From the NCBI GenBank assembly GCA_964410285.1, contig CAYPFR010000009.1, positions 1 to 64,000 of the forward strand: a stretch of DNA of 64,000 bases. Reading direction: 5' to 3'. The stretch is from Fretibacter sp964410285 (GTDB lineage: Bacteria; Pseudomonadota; Alphaproteobacteria; Caulobacterales; Maricaulaceae). Positions 35,493-44,428 of the stretch are shown here, one piece after another (the stretch's first letter is position 1; each line of letters begins with the position of its first letter). Made by a program: the position numbers and the translations under genes. Below the pieces are notes generated by a model. That model was not told the origin of the DNA and did not search any database. It saw only the letters and a list, made by a program, of their open reading frames with translations.

Positions 35493-36326
35493 CTAATTAT
35501 TTTTATGCGTCACGACGCGTTGGGGCAGCGGCATTTCAATATTCGCTTGATCTAAGGCTTGCTTGAGCGCGATGCGAATATCGGATGTATTCTTCGCCCA
35601 CTCTGTTGCTGGTAACCAGCAACGACACGACAAATTTATCGCGCTTTCTCCGAAACTTGTCACAAAACATTCCGGCGGCAATAGGTTTTTGTCCACATGA
35701 GGATTTTCGGACATAGCCGCTACCAACAAAGTCTGCGCCTGCGGTAAGTCGGTGTCGTAGCCTACTCCGATATCAACAAAAAGCCGGCGAGTTTCATGAC
35801 GGGCAAAATTTTGAATTCGCGCTTTCCAGATTTCTGAGTTAGGCACATATATAGTCACGCCTTCAATATTCTTTAAGGTGGTTGAAAACAAGCCAATCCG
35901 CAAGACAGTACCATTTGAAACAGGCGTCTCAATATATTCACCCACCCTGATTGGGTGAAGAACCAATAACATGACGCCTGACGCAATATTAGATAGTGTG
36001 CTTTGTAACGCCAGTCCTATCGCAAGTGCCGCGCCGCCAAAGGCTGCCAAAAGGCCGCCTGTTGGTATACCAAGTTTCGTAAGGGCTGCGTAAATAGAGC
36101 ACAAGATAATGATGTAACTACAGACAGCAGCAAGAACGGGGCGCACCGTGCGCGTTGCAGCTTCGGACGCGCCGGGCAAATTTATTCTATTTATGGTCCT
36201 GCGAACAAAGCCGGCCACAAGCCAGCCGAGAACGAGAATAAATATTGCCCAAACAAGAGGAGTGCCGAGCCAAGCTAAGGCTGGGAGGTTTGCGATTTCA
36301 CCTAATTTCAAAACGACATTTTCCAT
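35493..36326 (-). CDS. Small-conductance mechanosensitive channel (MscS family)
   Basis: 277 residues. The N-terminal TM helices (GTPLVWAIFILVLGWLVAGFV, AVCSYIIILCSIYAALT) are followed by the pore-lining TM3, AAFGGAALAIGLALQSTLSNIASGVMLL, with the Gly/Ala packing pattern of MscS. The beta domain has IRVGEYIE and the C-terminal domain ends near RVVTHK. It is the minimal MscS size, and it releases solutes on hypo-osmotic shock. No EcfG promoter was found upstream, unlike the paralogue at 43259. Confidence 0.9.
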   Translation of the reverse strand: MENVVLKLGEIANLPALAWLGTPLVWAIFILVLGWLVAGFVRRTINRINLPGASEAATRTVRPVLAAVCSYIIILCSIYAALTKLGIPTGGLLAAFGGAALAIGLALQSTLSNIASGVMLLVLHPIRVGEYIETPVSNGTVLRIGLFSTTLKNIEGVTIYVPNSEIWKARIQNFARHETRRLFVDIGVGYDTDLPQAQTLLVAAMSENPHVDKNLLPPECFVTSFGESAINLSCRCWLPATEWAKNTSDIRIALKQALDQANIEMPLPQRVVTHKNN

Positions 36327-36459
36327 CTTGGTCCCGTAAAAGTTCTCCTTTGAGACCTATCTCCTATTCGTAGGAAAGATCTAGCGCCTTATTTCAAAAG
36401 CCTGCAATGCAATATTTTTAAAGTGGCGCGACGATCGCCTCACATCCTCGTCATTCAAG

Positions 36460-39036
36460 CTAAGACGACTCGCGCTTGGCTATAGCATTTACAATTGACG
36501 ATTTATCATAAGGCTTCTGAATAACCATGGCGGACGAAAATCTCTTCGTAACCTCTGTCGCATCGCCGTAACCCGTTGCAAAAGCGAAAGGAATACCGCG
36601 CTTTTCGAGCTCTGCAGCCACGGGTTCACTTGTCTCCGAGCCTAGGTTCACGTCAACCAAGGCGAATTCAAATGTGCCTTGCTCAAGCGCGCTTATCGCA
36701 ACAGAAACGCTTGGCGCGATTGTAACCGTCGAGGCCCCTAACTCGGTTAGGAAATCCTCAGCGTCCATCGCAATTATTATATTATCTTCTACGATAAGCG
36801 TATCACCTTTTAGCCTTGCTACCCCTGAATTGGGCGTTGCAACGCTCACGTCTGGAACGCGGTGGCTATGCTCCTGATACGCTGAAACAAATGCTGGCGG
36901 GATAATGAATTTGCCTTCAAGGCCCGTCGTTTTAAAAGATATATCCGCGGTTCCGCTGAGCTCAAAGGGGATTGAACGCTCTACAATTGTCGTGCCAAAG
37001 CCTTTTCGGCTCGGCGGGGATTGAATTGGCGGTCCGCCCATTTCTCTCCAAGTAATTTCAAGCGCATTGTCAGAATGTTTCTTAAGGCCGATCTCAATAC
37101 TGCCTCTTGAGTCGCATAAGGCGCCATATTTCATAGCATTTGTCATAAGTTCATGAATGACCAGAGATAGCGTCGTATAGGCCGCCGGCGTGATAATGGC
37201 ATCGGGGCCCACAATTTTTACGCGGTCCCTTTTCTTATCAAGATATGCATTTGCTTCTGTTTCGATGAGCTGTTTGAGAGAAGCTGGACCCCAGTTTTCT
37301 CTCGTTATTTGATCATGGGCCAGCGCCAGCGCATGAATTCTTCCGCCGACAACTTCGGTAAATTCCGAGACAGAAACAGCATCGCCTTTACTCTGATTGA
37401 TCAGGCCCTTAATAAGATTCAAAATATTACGTACCCGGTGATTGAGTTCTGCGATCAGTATTTCTTGGCTTTCTTGCGCCTTGACTCTTTCTTTTAGCGA
37501 TGCATCCGACATGCGCAAAACGACCTCTAGTAAGGTAATTCTCAGAGCCTCTGCCGCTCTTTTTTCGCTCGCCGTCCAAGGTTTGCTGCAATTAACGACG
37601 ACTTGCTTCCATGCCTCAAAACTTTTACGCGGCGAAAGCCGAGAGCCGAATTTACCAGATATAACGGGCTTGTTCGGGTTGCCTGCCCATTTGACAGTGC
37701 TGGCTATTTCGCTGCGGCATAAAACGATAAAATCACGAGGCGTTCGGGAAACAGGAAGCACCATAATTCCGGCCGTGCGATCGGCAAAATCTGAAGCTTT
37801 AGGGTAGGAAGACACAAGGTTCTTGCTTTCATAAATACTACTGGCCGCTGTTGTATTTAAAAACTTCACCATACCCATAAATTCTTCGCGGGATGGTGTT
37901 TTGCCCAAGCTGGTAAAATTTCCGTCAATCCACCCGATGGCGCCGTCATACGGAATAACGGTCGCAATGCCCGATAGAATGGTCTCTAGGCTATCTGCAA
38001 TTGTCGAGCCTTCCGCGAGTTGTGACATAAGACTGTCATGTACTTTCCGCGCGCGCGCCTGGTCCTCCCTCTCCTCGTCGCCCTCTTTTTGATCCAAAGC
38101 AAATGCAAAGAGTTGACCAAATAATTCGGCCGCCGACCTCACATTATAGGACAGGGATTTTGGCGTATCGTTATGACATGCAAAAAGCCCCCACAGCTCC
38201 CCGCGCTTTAGAATCGAAATAGACATCGAGGCCCCGACACCCATATTTACGAGATATTCCAAATGCACGGGCGAAACGGCGCGTGTCGAACTCATCGATA
38301 AATCAAGCGGTTCGCCTTCAGGGTTTGTGGCCGGTATTATCTCAACGCCCTGGTCTGAAACATCTGCAATAATGCGAAGAAGACTTCGCTTGTAAAGCGC
38401 CCGCGCCTGTTTAGGGATGTCAGATGCCGGATAACGCAGACCCTTATAGCTTTCGCGGTCGCCCTTAAGCGATTCTGCGACGACGGTACCCGAGCCATTT
38501 TCTTCGAATTTATAGATCATTACGCGGTCAAAATCTGTTAGAGCGCGAAGTTGGCGCGCGGCAATCTCGCAAAGCATCTCTGGTGTATCCGCTTTGCCTA
38601 TACGTTCCATCATGGGCCTCACATAGGAGGTATAATCAGTTCGCGCTCCGCCTTCATGACGTTCAATTTCGACGACGAAAGAGCGCCCCGACAAGTGGAC
38701 CGCAATATCGAATAAATCATCGGCATCTGTGAGCCGTATCCCGAAAATGCGCTCGACAGAATCCAAACCGCTTAGGAGCTGCAATCGAGACCGAATTTCA
38801 TGAACGGCATGATGCGAAAGAAGGTCGGCAACTGGCATTCCGATAGCGTCTTCCGCTGTTGAATTGATAAACGCGTTTAAGTTCAGCGAAGCGTGATTGA
38901 CAATCCAATCCGGCGAGACTGAGATAAGAGCACCGTAAGCCTGCACGCGGCCCAAAATATGGATAGGTTCTCTATCACAGTTAGTGAGGTCCACGGGGTC
39001 ACCGGCTGTGCCGTCAGAAATTTTATAGTCGGTCAA
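36460..39036 (-). CDS. bphP: Bacteriophytochrome histidine kinase with C-terminal receiver
   Basis: 858 residues: PAS with the biliverdin-binding Cys20 (LTNC), GAF with PASDIP (203-208), PHY with the tongue motif PRKSF (469-473), an HWE-type kinase core with the H box ELNHRVRN (His about 533), an ATPase domain with MTNAMKYGAL and GFGTTIVERSI, then a receiver with phospho-Asp at about 795 (ALVDVNLG). The FAFATGYGD signature places the receiver in the FAT-GUY class. Translation starts at TTG, directly after the heme oxygenase stop, with GGAGT six bases before it. Red/far-red light sensor; the output is an internal phosphorelay. Confidence 0.94.
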   Translation of the reverse strand: MTDYKISDGTAGDPVDLTNCDREPIHILGRVQAYGALISVSPDWIVNHASLNLNAFINSTAEDAIGMPVADLLSHHAVHEIRSRLQLLSGLDSVERIFGIRLTDADDLFDIAVHLSGRSFVVEIERHEGGARTDYTSYVRPMMERIGKADTPEMLCEIAARQLRALTDFDRVMIYKFEENGSGTVVAESLKGDRESYKGLRYPASDIPKQARALYKRSLLRIIADVSDQGVEIIPATNPEGEPLDLSMSSTRAVSPVHLEYLVNMGVGASMSISILKRGELWGLFACHNDTPKSLSYNVRSAAELFGQLFAFALDQKEGDEEREDQARARKVHDSLMSQLAEGSTIADSLETILSGIATVIPYDGAIGWIDGNFTSLGKTPSREEFMGMVKFLNTTAASSIYESKNLVSSYPKASDFADRTAGIMVLPVSRTPRDFIVLCRSEIASTVKWAGNPNKPVISGKFGSRLSPRKSFEAWKQVVVNCSKPWTASEKRAAEALRITLLEVVLRMSDASLKERVKAQESQEILIAELNHRVRNILNLIKGLINQSKGDAVSVSEFTEVVGGRIHALALAHDQITRENWGPASLKQLIETEANAYLDKKRDRVKIVGPDAIITPAAYTTLSLVIHELMTNAMKYGALCDSRGSIEIGLKKHSDNALEITWREMGGPPIQSPPSRKGFGTTIVERSIPFELSGTADISFKTTGLEGKFIIPPAFVSAYQEHSHRVPDVSVATPNSGVARLKGDTLIVEDNIIIAMDAEDFLTELGASTVTIAPSVSVAISALEQGTFEFALVDVNLGSETSEPVAAELEKRGIPFAFATGYGDATEVTKRFSSAMVIQKPYDKSSIVNAIAKRESS

Positions 39037-39579
39037 TTACGACTCCTTGGATACAGCTTCATAGGCTGCCTGATAAACCCCGAAACAATAGATTGCAGCG
39101 TGGACAATTTGCTCGACTTCAGCGGGCTTATAACGGCTTAATTCTATATGAGCCAAAAATTCTCTCCAGCAATCTGTTATGCTAGCATTATTGATGAAAT
39201 TTCCTGCTTTTTTTACAACTGGATCGCGACTCAAAGCCCAGTCCCGAGCGAGTAACTTACCCCCTAGAGAACTTCCGGCAATAACATAGGTTAATCCCGT
39301 TAGGTGGTGCTTGCGGCCTTTGGCCACAACGTCGAGCGGCGCTGGGGGCTCGCCCAACAGGTCAAGATCTGTGCAAAGTAAAGAAATTTTATAATCAATA
39401 TCCTGAATGAACGCGGCCTCGGCACTCAGGCCTCGCAAGTTACGGTAAGCGACGAGATGTACTTTTAGGTACTGACTAAGGCCCTTTGGCGTTTTTAAAT
39501 CAAATACACCAAGCGCTTCATCTAATTTTTTGTGGGCGCGAGCAGTCTTCAAGCGCAAAATGGAACGCACGTCATTCAT
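39037..39579 (-). CDS. bphO: Biliverdin-producing heme oxygenase
   Basis: 180 residues, all helical. The proximal heme-ligand His16 is in TARAHKKLDE, and the distal-helix glycines are in LTYVIAGSSLGGKLL. It oxidises heme to biliverdin, CO and Fe2+. It is the first gene of a two-gene operon whose second gene is a biliverdin-binding phytochrome, so it supplies that chromophore. Size and motifs fit the short BphO/HO class of proteobacteria rather than plant-type HO. Confidence 0.92.
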   Translation of the reverse strand: MNDVRSILRLKTARAHKKLDEALGVFDLKTPKGLSQYLKVHLVAYRNLRGLSAEAAFIQDIDYKISLLCTDLDLLGEPPAPLDVVAKGRKHHLTGLTYVIAGSSLGGKLLARDWALSRDPVVKKAGNFINNASITDCWREFLAHIELSRYKPAEVEQIVHAAIYCFGVYQAAYEAVSKES

Positions 39580-39708
39580 AGCTCACTATTGCAAGCTCAG
39601 CCAAATGTTCAAGTTTTTTTAGGCGTTCTGGTCTCAAACGAGTTCAACCCGAGGCTTGGCCGACCAAAATGAGGGGTGCGTGCGAGTTTTTCTGGAACAA
39701 AACCCAGC

Positions 39709-39843
39709 TTAAGGGTTTACAAAAGAGATGAGAGAAACAATTCCGAAAAAGACCGCCAGGATGATTACCGTCGATAATTTTCGGCGGGGGGCTTTACCGG
39801 ACGGCGGCATGTCTTGGATTCGACCTTGGATATGATTGGGCAT
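39709..39843 (-). CDS. Small single-pass membrane protein (44 aa)
   Basis: 44 residues: a polar N-terminus (MPNHIQGRIQDMPPSGKAPRRK) and one TM helix (LSTVIILAVFFGIVSLISFVNP). AGGAGA seven bases before the ATG and an exact EcfG promoter 20 bases upstream make it a credible gene even though nothing is known of the family. The frame is open further upstream to 39933, but that part has no ribosome binding site and contains the promoter. Predicted stress-induced membrane peptide. Confidence 0.72.
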   Translation of the reverse strand: MPNHIQGRIQDMPPSGKAPRRKLSTVIILAVFFGIVSLISFVNP

Positions 39844-39863
39844 AAGATGTCTCCTGCCATCAT

Positions 39864-39888
39864 AACGGTCGGGCTTTCTAAAAGTTCC
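39864..39888 (-). promoter_or_regulatory. EcfG-type promoter upstream of the 44-aa gene
   Basis: Minus strand GGAAC (39884-39888), N16, CGTT (39864-39867), exact consensus. It occupies the short gap between the small gene and the divergent antiporter gene. Confidence 0.82.
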
Positions 39889-39906
39889 TTTAGGGATTAG
39901 TTTCTC

Positions 39907-41142
39907 ATGACCGAGTTTATCTTTAACAACCAAATTGCCTTTTATTATAGCCTAATAGGTCTAGCCTTCTTGGGGCTCACCTTTGAACCCGCCCTGCGGC
40001 AAAAACTATACTATAATATTCCCGTGCTATATATCCTCGTTGGCGTCGCGGCCGCCTCTCTTGGTCTTCCTGTCATTGATCCTCTTAATTCTGATCTTGA
40101 GCTTAAAATTGTCGAACATATTTCCGAGCTTATTGTGATAGTATCTCTCACCGGAGCGGGCCTCGCGATTGATTTAAAGGCCGGATGGAAAAGCTGGCAA
40201 CCGACATGGCGATTGCTCATGTTTGCAATGCCTATGACCATGATTTCTATCGCGCTTTGGGGCGTGCACTTCGCCGGCTTGAGTCTTGGCGCTTCTATAC
40301 TTCTCGGGGCAGCCATTGCGCCAACAGATCCGGTACTTGCTCGCTCAGTCTCCGTAGGGTCGCCAAATAGCGACCAAGATGGCGCAGAAACAACCTTGAC
40401 GTCTGAGGCCGGTCTCAATGACGGTCTTGCCTTCCCTTTCGTCTGGCTTGCAATTGGACTTGTCGCTTGGGGCGCTGATTTTTCTTTGGCGGATTGGGCT
40501 CTATGGGAGCTTGGTTATAAGGTTCTAGCTGGTATCGTCATGGGCTATGGCGTTGGATGGGTCATAGCCAAAATACTCTTTAGCGACGTGGGCGACGCTA
40601 AAAATGGCCGAGCCAATGTCGCCGTCTTTGTACTTGCGGCGACTTTCATTGCCTATGGCCTCGCGGAGTTTGTTCAGGGTTACGGATTTCTATCCGTTTT
40701 CATCGCCGCGCGGGCGGGGCGAAAAATGACGAAAAACACCAAGGCAGAGCCCTATGAAAATGCTGCGCATGAATCCGCTGATCAGTTAGAGTCAATACTT
40801 TTGGCCGTCATATTGCTGTGGTTCGGTAGCTTTATCGGAGGCACCTTATGGCGGTTTTGGACATGGGAAGATTTTTTACTCGCCGCTCTGATTGTGCTAC
40901 TCATCAGACCCGTTTTCGGTTGGCTTTCCCTGATCGGACATAAGCTAAATACTATCGACAAATTCAAGATTTCGTTTTTTGGCATTCGCGGAATGGGAAC
41001 GATTTTCTACATCGCATATGCTCTCTCGCACGCGCAATTTGATCAGCCCGAGCGCATATGGAGTATCGCATCATTGACAATCATTTTGTCCGCAGTTTTG
41101 CACGGCAGCTTCGCGCGTCAATGGATGGTAGACGAAAACTAG
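39907..41142 (+). CDS. Cation:proton antiporter, CPA1/NhaP-type
   Basis: 411 residues with about twelve TM helices. The CPA1 motifs are ILLGAAIAPTDPVLARSVSVG (the TDP unwound-helix segment) and LTSEAGLNDGLAFPFVWLAIG with the ion-binding ND pair. It exchanges Na+ or K+ for H+. The C-terminus ends directly after the last helix, without the long cytosolic regulatory tail of some NhaP proteins. It is divergent from the 44-residue stress gene; I see no EcfG consensus on its own strand. Confidence 0.9.
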   Translation: MTEFIFNNQIAFYYSLIGLAFLGLTFEPALRQKLYYNIPVLYILVGVAAASLGLPVIDPLNSDLELKIVEHISELIVIVSLTGAGLAIDLKAGWKSWQPTWRLLMFAMPMTMISIALWGVHFAGLSLGASILLGAAIAPTDPVLARSVSVGSPNSDQDGAETTLTSEAGLNDGLAFPFVWLAIGLVAWGADFSLADWALWELGYKVLAGIVMGYGVGWVIAKILFSDVGDAKNGRANVAVFVLAATFIAYGLAEFVQGYGFLSVFIAARAGRKMTKNTKAEPYENAAHESADQLESILLAVILLWFGSFIGGTLWRFWTWEDFLLAALIVLLIRPVFGWLSLIGHKLNTIDKFKISFFGIRGMGTIFYIAYALSHAQFDQPERIWSIASLTIILSAVLHGSFARQWMVDEN

Positions 41143-41211
41143 GAATCTAAATTCGCGAATATTTCATATCCCGCCTCAGCGGCAAAGAGGCGGAAGCTCG
41201 TCTCTTATTTT

Positions 41212-41236
41212 GGAACTTAACCGCAGTCCTCGTGTT
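41212..41236 (+). promoter_or_regulatory. Probable EcfG-type promoter upstream of the PNPOx-like gene
   Basis: Plus strand GGAAC (41212-41216), N16, TGTT (41233-41236), one mismatch. The start codon is 33 bases downstream. Confidence 0.55.
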
Positions 41237-41269
41237 TTATAGATACACATTTATTCACGGAGATTTACC

Positions 41270-41764
41270 ATGCCAAGCCTTTCGAAATTTGAAAGTAATC
41301 CGCAAGCGCAACTGTTATCAGAGATCAAAAAAGCCCGCTGCATTATGCTAGGCTCACCGAATAAGGACGAGCATATGCAGCCGATGACGCCGCAAGTCGA
41401 TGACGAGGAGCAGATTATCTATTTTTATTCCGACAGATATAGCGACCTTGGGAAAGCGGTAATTCAGGCACCATCTTTCGTTCATCTTTGCCATATTGAT
41501 GACGACTACCAAGCCTGCCTAAAGGGCTATTTGGAAACGCACCATGAAAGCTCTACCGTTGAGAAGTTTTGGAATCCAATCGTCGGGGCGTGGTATCCGG
41601 GCGGCCAATCTGATCCAAAACTGCTTATGCTTAAATTCACGCCCGAACATGCCGCTGTCTGGGCTTCGGACAAATCAACAATCGGGTTTGCTTATGAAAT
41701 TGCAAAGGCAAATTTCACTAAAACGATGCCGGATGTAGGCCGCTCAGCGGAAATCCGGCTCTAA
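41270..41764 (+). CDS. Pyridoxamine-5'-phosphate-oxidase-like (general stress protein 26) family
   Basis: 164 residues with the split-barrel flavin-binding fold: ARCIMLGSP, MQPMTPQVDDEEQIIYFYSDRYSDLGKAV, then VEKFWNPIVGAWYPGGQSDPKLLMLKFTPEHAAVW. The FWNP..AWYPGG...DP block is diagnostic of the GSP26/YdaG-like group rather than true PdxH. The role is probably flavin or F420-like cofactor redox, unproven. GGAG precedes the ATG. The EcfG-like promoter upstream fits a stress gene. Confidence 0.85.
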   Translation: MPSLSKFESNPQAQLLSEIKKARCIMLGSPNKDEHMQPMTPQVDDEEQIIYFYSDRYSDLGKAVIQAPSFVHLCHIDDDYQACLKGYLETHHESSTVEKFWNPIVGAWYPGGQSDPKLLMLKFTPEHAAVWASDKSTIGFAYEIAKANFTKTMPDVGRSAEIRL

Positions 41765-41817
41765 TTTATTTGATATATACAAGGGCGCTAAATTTGCTTT
41801 CAGGCCTATCCGGGCCA

Positions 41818-41844
41818 AGCACCGGCAGCTATGCCGCCGGTGCT
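41818..41844. terminator. Inverted repeat, possible terminator
   Basis: Nine-bp perfect stem AGCACCGGC / GCCGGTGCT with a nine-base loop, between two convergent genes. There is no clear T run, so termination is only plausible. Confidence 0.5.
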
Positions 41845-41894
41845 GCTATTTGCCGGTACTGCTATTTATTGACAAACAAAGCCGCACGAAGAAA

Positions 41895-43259
41895 CTAATC
41901 TGAAAAATTCTCAAGACCTTTGACGATATTATCAATTTTCATAAATTCCGCTTTTATGTCTTGTTTCTCAATTCGTGAGGGCAAAGATTCTAAGGCAGCG
42001 AGCTTAAGCTTATGGATTTGATCTATCAAAATCCGTCTTTGGTCCCGCGTTCTGGCTTGCGAAACAAGATCTTTGAGTACAGTTAGCATTTTTAACGTCG
42101 TATTTCGATCGGTCGCAATATAGGCGCGGCTTTGATCACAAATGACGCTGACAAAGCGTTCAAAGGATACGGGATGTAGGATCACTCTGATTTCGCCAGA
42201 GGCATCTCGGCGGTAAGCGCTTGGCATATTCGCAAGCATGATTGCTCTGATAGCGCTCTGAAACCAATTGATGCAATTGATCGCTGTGAAAGGGTCATTG
42301 ACACCGGGTGATAAAGCCCGCGCCAAAATTTCTACCAGTTCGTCAGCGAGGAACAGTATATTTTGATGCGCTGTGCGTTCTTGCCCCATTGCATAGGCAG
42401 ATCTCAGTTTTCTGGTCGCCTCTTCTGATATAGAAACATCCGATAGATCAGATTTCCAGACATACATTAATGGATCACCGAAGATAGCGAAATCTCCGGG
42501 ACGGTATTGCAAACGCACCACCGCGTCATGCCGGGCCGCCCACTCCATTATGGCCGATTCGTTGACGGCCTGAATATATCCCTCGGTGACACTTGGAATT
42601 TCCGTGCCGTGCTCTAAGGCGTATTTCCCATCACTGGGGTCTTCAACGGAAAAACTCTGATTTTCTTCATCGAGGTAGGCTGCCTGTATATCCTTGCGCA
42701 ATTTACGTCCAACGCGCCCGGTTATATTTCCAACGTTGAGCGTTTCAGGAATATGATGGATGAAAAAAATCATCACACCCACACTTAACATCGTCAGGCA
42801 CATAGCAACCAACAGAGAGACGTTTGGCACAAACTCCTGAACCGCATTTTCAGCAGCCCCCACATCACCCGTTCTGGCGATGCGCAAGATCAGCAAACAA
42901 TAAACAAAGGTCGAGGTGAACATACCCAGCGTAAATTGATTGGCGCGATCTCGCATGAAGTTACCAATCAGCCTCGGGCCATATTGCCCCGCCGCGCTTG
43001 TCACGGCGACCATAGTGATAGAAAATGTTACACTTGCAACGGTCATCATCGACCCCGCGATTGTCATCAATATGGCACGGGCTCCATCGGCTTTATTTGA
43101 ATAAAACCATCCAAATTGCTCGGCCAATTTATGGTCCCAGCTTTTATCGATATGGCTCGTAATCATCGCGAGCAAGACAGCTGCGAAGGCCATTAAGCCC
43201 GGAATGAAATAATAGCTGCTTTGCAGATCATTCCAGAGCTTGATGAAACGTGCATTCAT
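41895..43259 (-). CDS. DUF2254 membrane protein
   Basis: 454 residues. Four TM helices in the N-terminal 170 residues (YYFIPGLMAFAAVLLAMI, LMTIAGSMMTVASVTFSITMVAV, FTLGMFTSTFVYCLLILRI, VSLLVAMCLTMLSVGVMIFFI) are followed by a large soluble domain including ALSPGVNDPFTAINC. This is DUF2254, a family of unknown function often near ion channels. It overlaps the stop of the MscS-type gene by one base, so both belong to the operon driven by the EcfG promoter at 44313. Confidence 0.87.
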   Translation of the reverse strand: MNARFIKLWNDLQSSYYFIPGLMAFAAVLLAMITSHIDKSWDHKLAEQFGWFYSNKADGARAILMTIAGSMMTVASVTFSITMVAVTSAAGQYGPRLIGNFMRDRANQFTLGMFTSTFVYCLLILRIARTGDVGAAENAVQEFVPNVSLLVAMCLTMLSVGVMIFFIHHIPETLNVGNITGRVGRKLRKDIQAAYLDEENQSFSVEDPSDGKYALEHGTEIPSVTEGYIQAVNESAIMEWAARHDAVVRLQYRPGDFAIFGDPLMYVWKSDLSDVSISEEATRKLRSAYAMGQERTAHQNILFLADELVEILARALSPGVNDPFTAINCINWFQSAIRAIMLANMPSAYRRDASGEIRVILHPVSFERFVSVICDQSRAYIATDRNTTLKMLTVLKDLVSQARTRDQRRILIDQIHKLKLAALESLPSRIEKQDIKAEFMKIDNIVKGLENFSD

Positions 43260-44287
43260 TATTTAGTCCCAGCCGCAAGCCGCTGAGCAGAAGGCTCAGC
43301 TTTCCCGCCTGAGCCTGTGACTTTGTAGCGCGGCTTTGGCGTGGCATCACCTCTCGGAGCGGGCCATCCCTCGCGCTGTGCGGCACGGTCTCCATCCGTT
43401 TCTTCAGTTTGATCATGGAAAAGATGAACTTGGGTCTGATAAGGCATGTCAATGGCGGCTTCATCAAGTGCATGTTTCACGGCCCGAATAACTTGAGAGC
43501 GTTGCTTGACGACGTCCCCGCGTTTACTGTTGGTCCACCAACGCGCCCTCAAAGTCACCCAACTCGCGGCGAGGTCCCATGGATAAACCTCCGGAGCGGG
43601 CTCACGCTCCACGCCCTCTATCTTGACCAATTCCGCTTTTATGATCTCGCATGCCTCGTCGATATCATCAGCATAGCCTATGCCAATATCGTATTGGGAG
43701 CGGCGGATTTCATTCCCTGTCTTGACCAAAACCGCATTGGTATAAATGTCGCTATTGGGGATCACGGCGCGCTGCCCGTCATATGTGTTGATGATGGTGG
43801 CCCGGGTTTCAATATGAGCGACCGTTCCCTCATAACTATTAACCTCAATCTGATCACCAATCTGAAAGGGTTGCCGTATAAGGATCAGAAGTCCGGCCAA
43901 CCAGTTTTGCAAAATGTCTTTAAAGGCAAAACCGATCGCAACTGAACTCACGCCGAGACCTGCAATCAGATCGCCGGGATTTAGGGTTGGAACAACAATT
44001 GTCGCCGCTATCAGCGCGCCAAAAAGAATCATGGCGGATTTCAAAAACCCGCCTAAGACTTCGCCGAGATTTCCTCGACCTCTTGACTTGGCGGCTTTCA
44101 TCACTGCTTTTTTTAGGAAAGTTGCAAGAATGACGAAGATGATGAAGACGACACTCGCGACAACAAGGTTGGGGAGTGTTGCTATAAAACCATCAAGCCA
44201 AGAGTCTATTTTCTCCATGGCGAGGGAGGGATTTAAATCCACCTCTCCTGTTTTATCCGCTGCAATATTTGGGGATTTTTGGGACAT
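43259..44287 (-). CDS. Mechanosensitive ion channel, MscS family
   Basis: 342 residues. TM1-2 lie at about 33-75 (LPNLVVASVVFIIFVILATFL), and the pore helix region reads GDLIAGLGVSSVAIGFAFKDILQNWLAGLLILI. The beta domain follows (QIGDQIEVNSYEGTVAHIETRATIINTYDG, VIPNSDIYTN). It has a longer polar C-terminal tail than the paralogue at 35493. The gene is led by an exact EcfG promoter 25 bases from the ATG and is coupled to the DUF2254 gene, giving an osmotic-stress operon. Confidence 0.9.
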   Translation of the reverse strand: MSQKSPNIAADKTGEVDLNPSLAMEKIDSWLDGFIATLPNLVVASVVFIIFVILATFLKKAVMKAAKSRGRGNLGEVLGGFLKSAMILFGALIAATIVVPTLNPGDLIAGLGVSSVAIGFAFKDILQNWLAGLLILIRQPFQIGDQIEVNSYEGTVAHIETRATIINTYDGQRAVIPNSDIYTNAVLVKTGNEIRRSQYDIGIGYADDIDEACEIIKAELVKIEGVEREPAPEVYPWDLAASWVTLRARWWTNSKRGDVVKQRSQVIRAVKHALDEAAIDMPYQTQVHLFHDQTEETDGDRAAQREGWPAPRGDATPKPRYKVTGSGGKAEPSAQRLAAGTK

Positions 44288-44312
44288 AACTCTACTCGCG
44301 TTGACTTTCTAG

Positions 44313-44337
44313 AACGCAAGAAAGCGGTTTTTGTTCC
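44313..44337 (-). promoter_or_regulatory. EcfG-type promoter upstream of the MscS/DUF2254 operon
   Basis: Minus strand GGAAC (44333-44337), N16, CGTT (44313-44316), exact consensus, 25 bases before the start codon. Confidence 0.84.
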
Positions 44338-44428
44338 GACATCCCTTGAGTATCTGCCGAATGTCTCCGGCATCACTGGGCAGGCTTGCTCTGCCCGCGC
44401 GCAAGCCGCCGGTTTAGCTATGGGTTGC

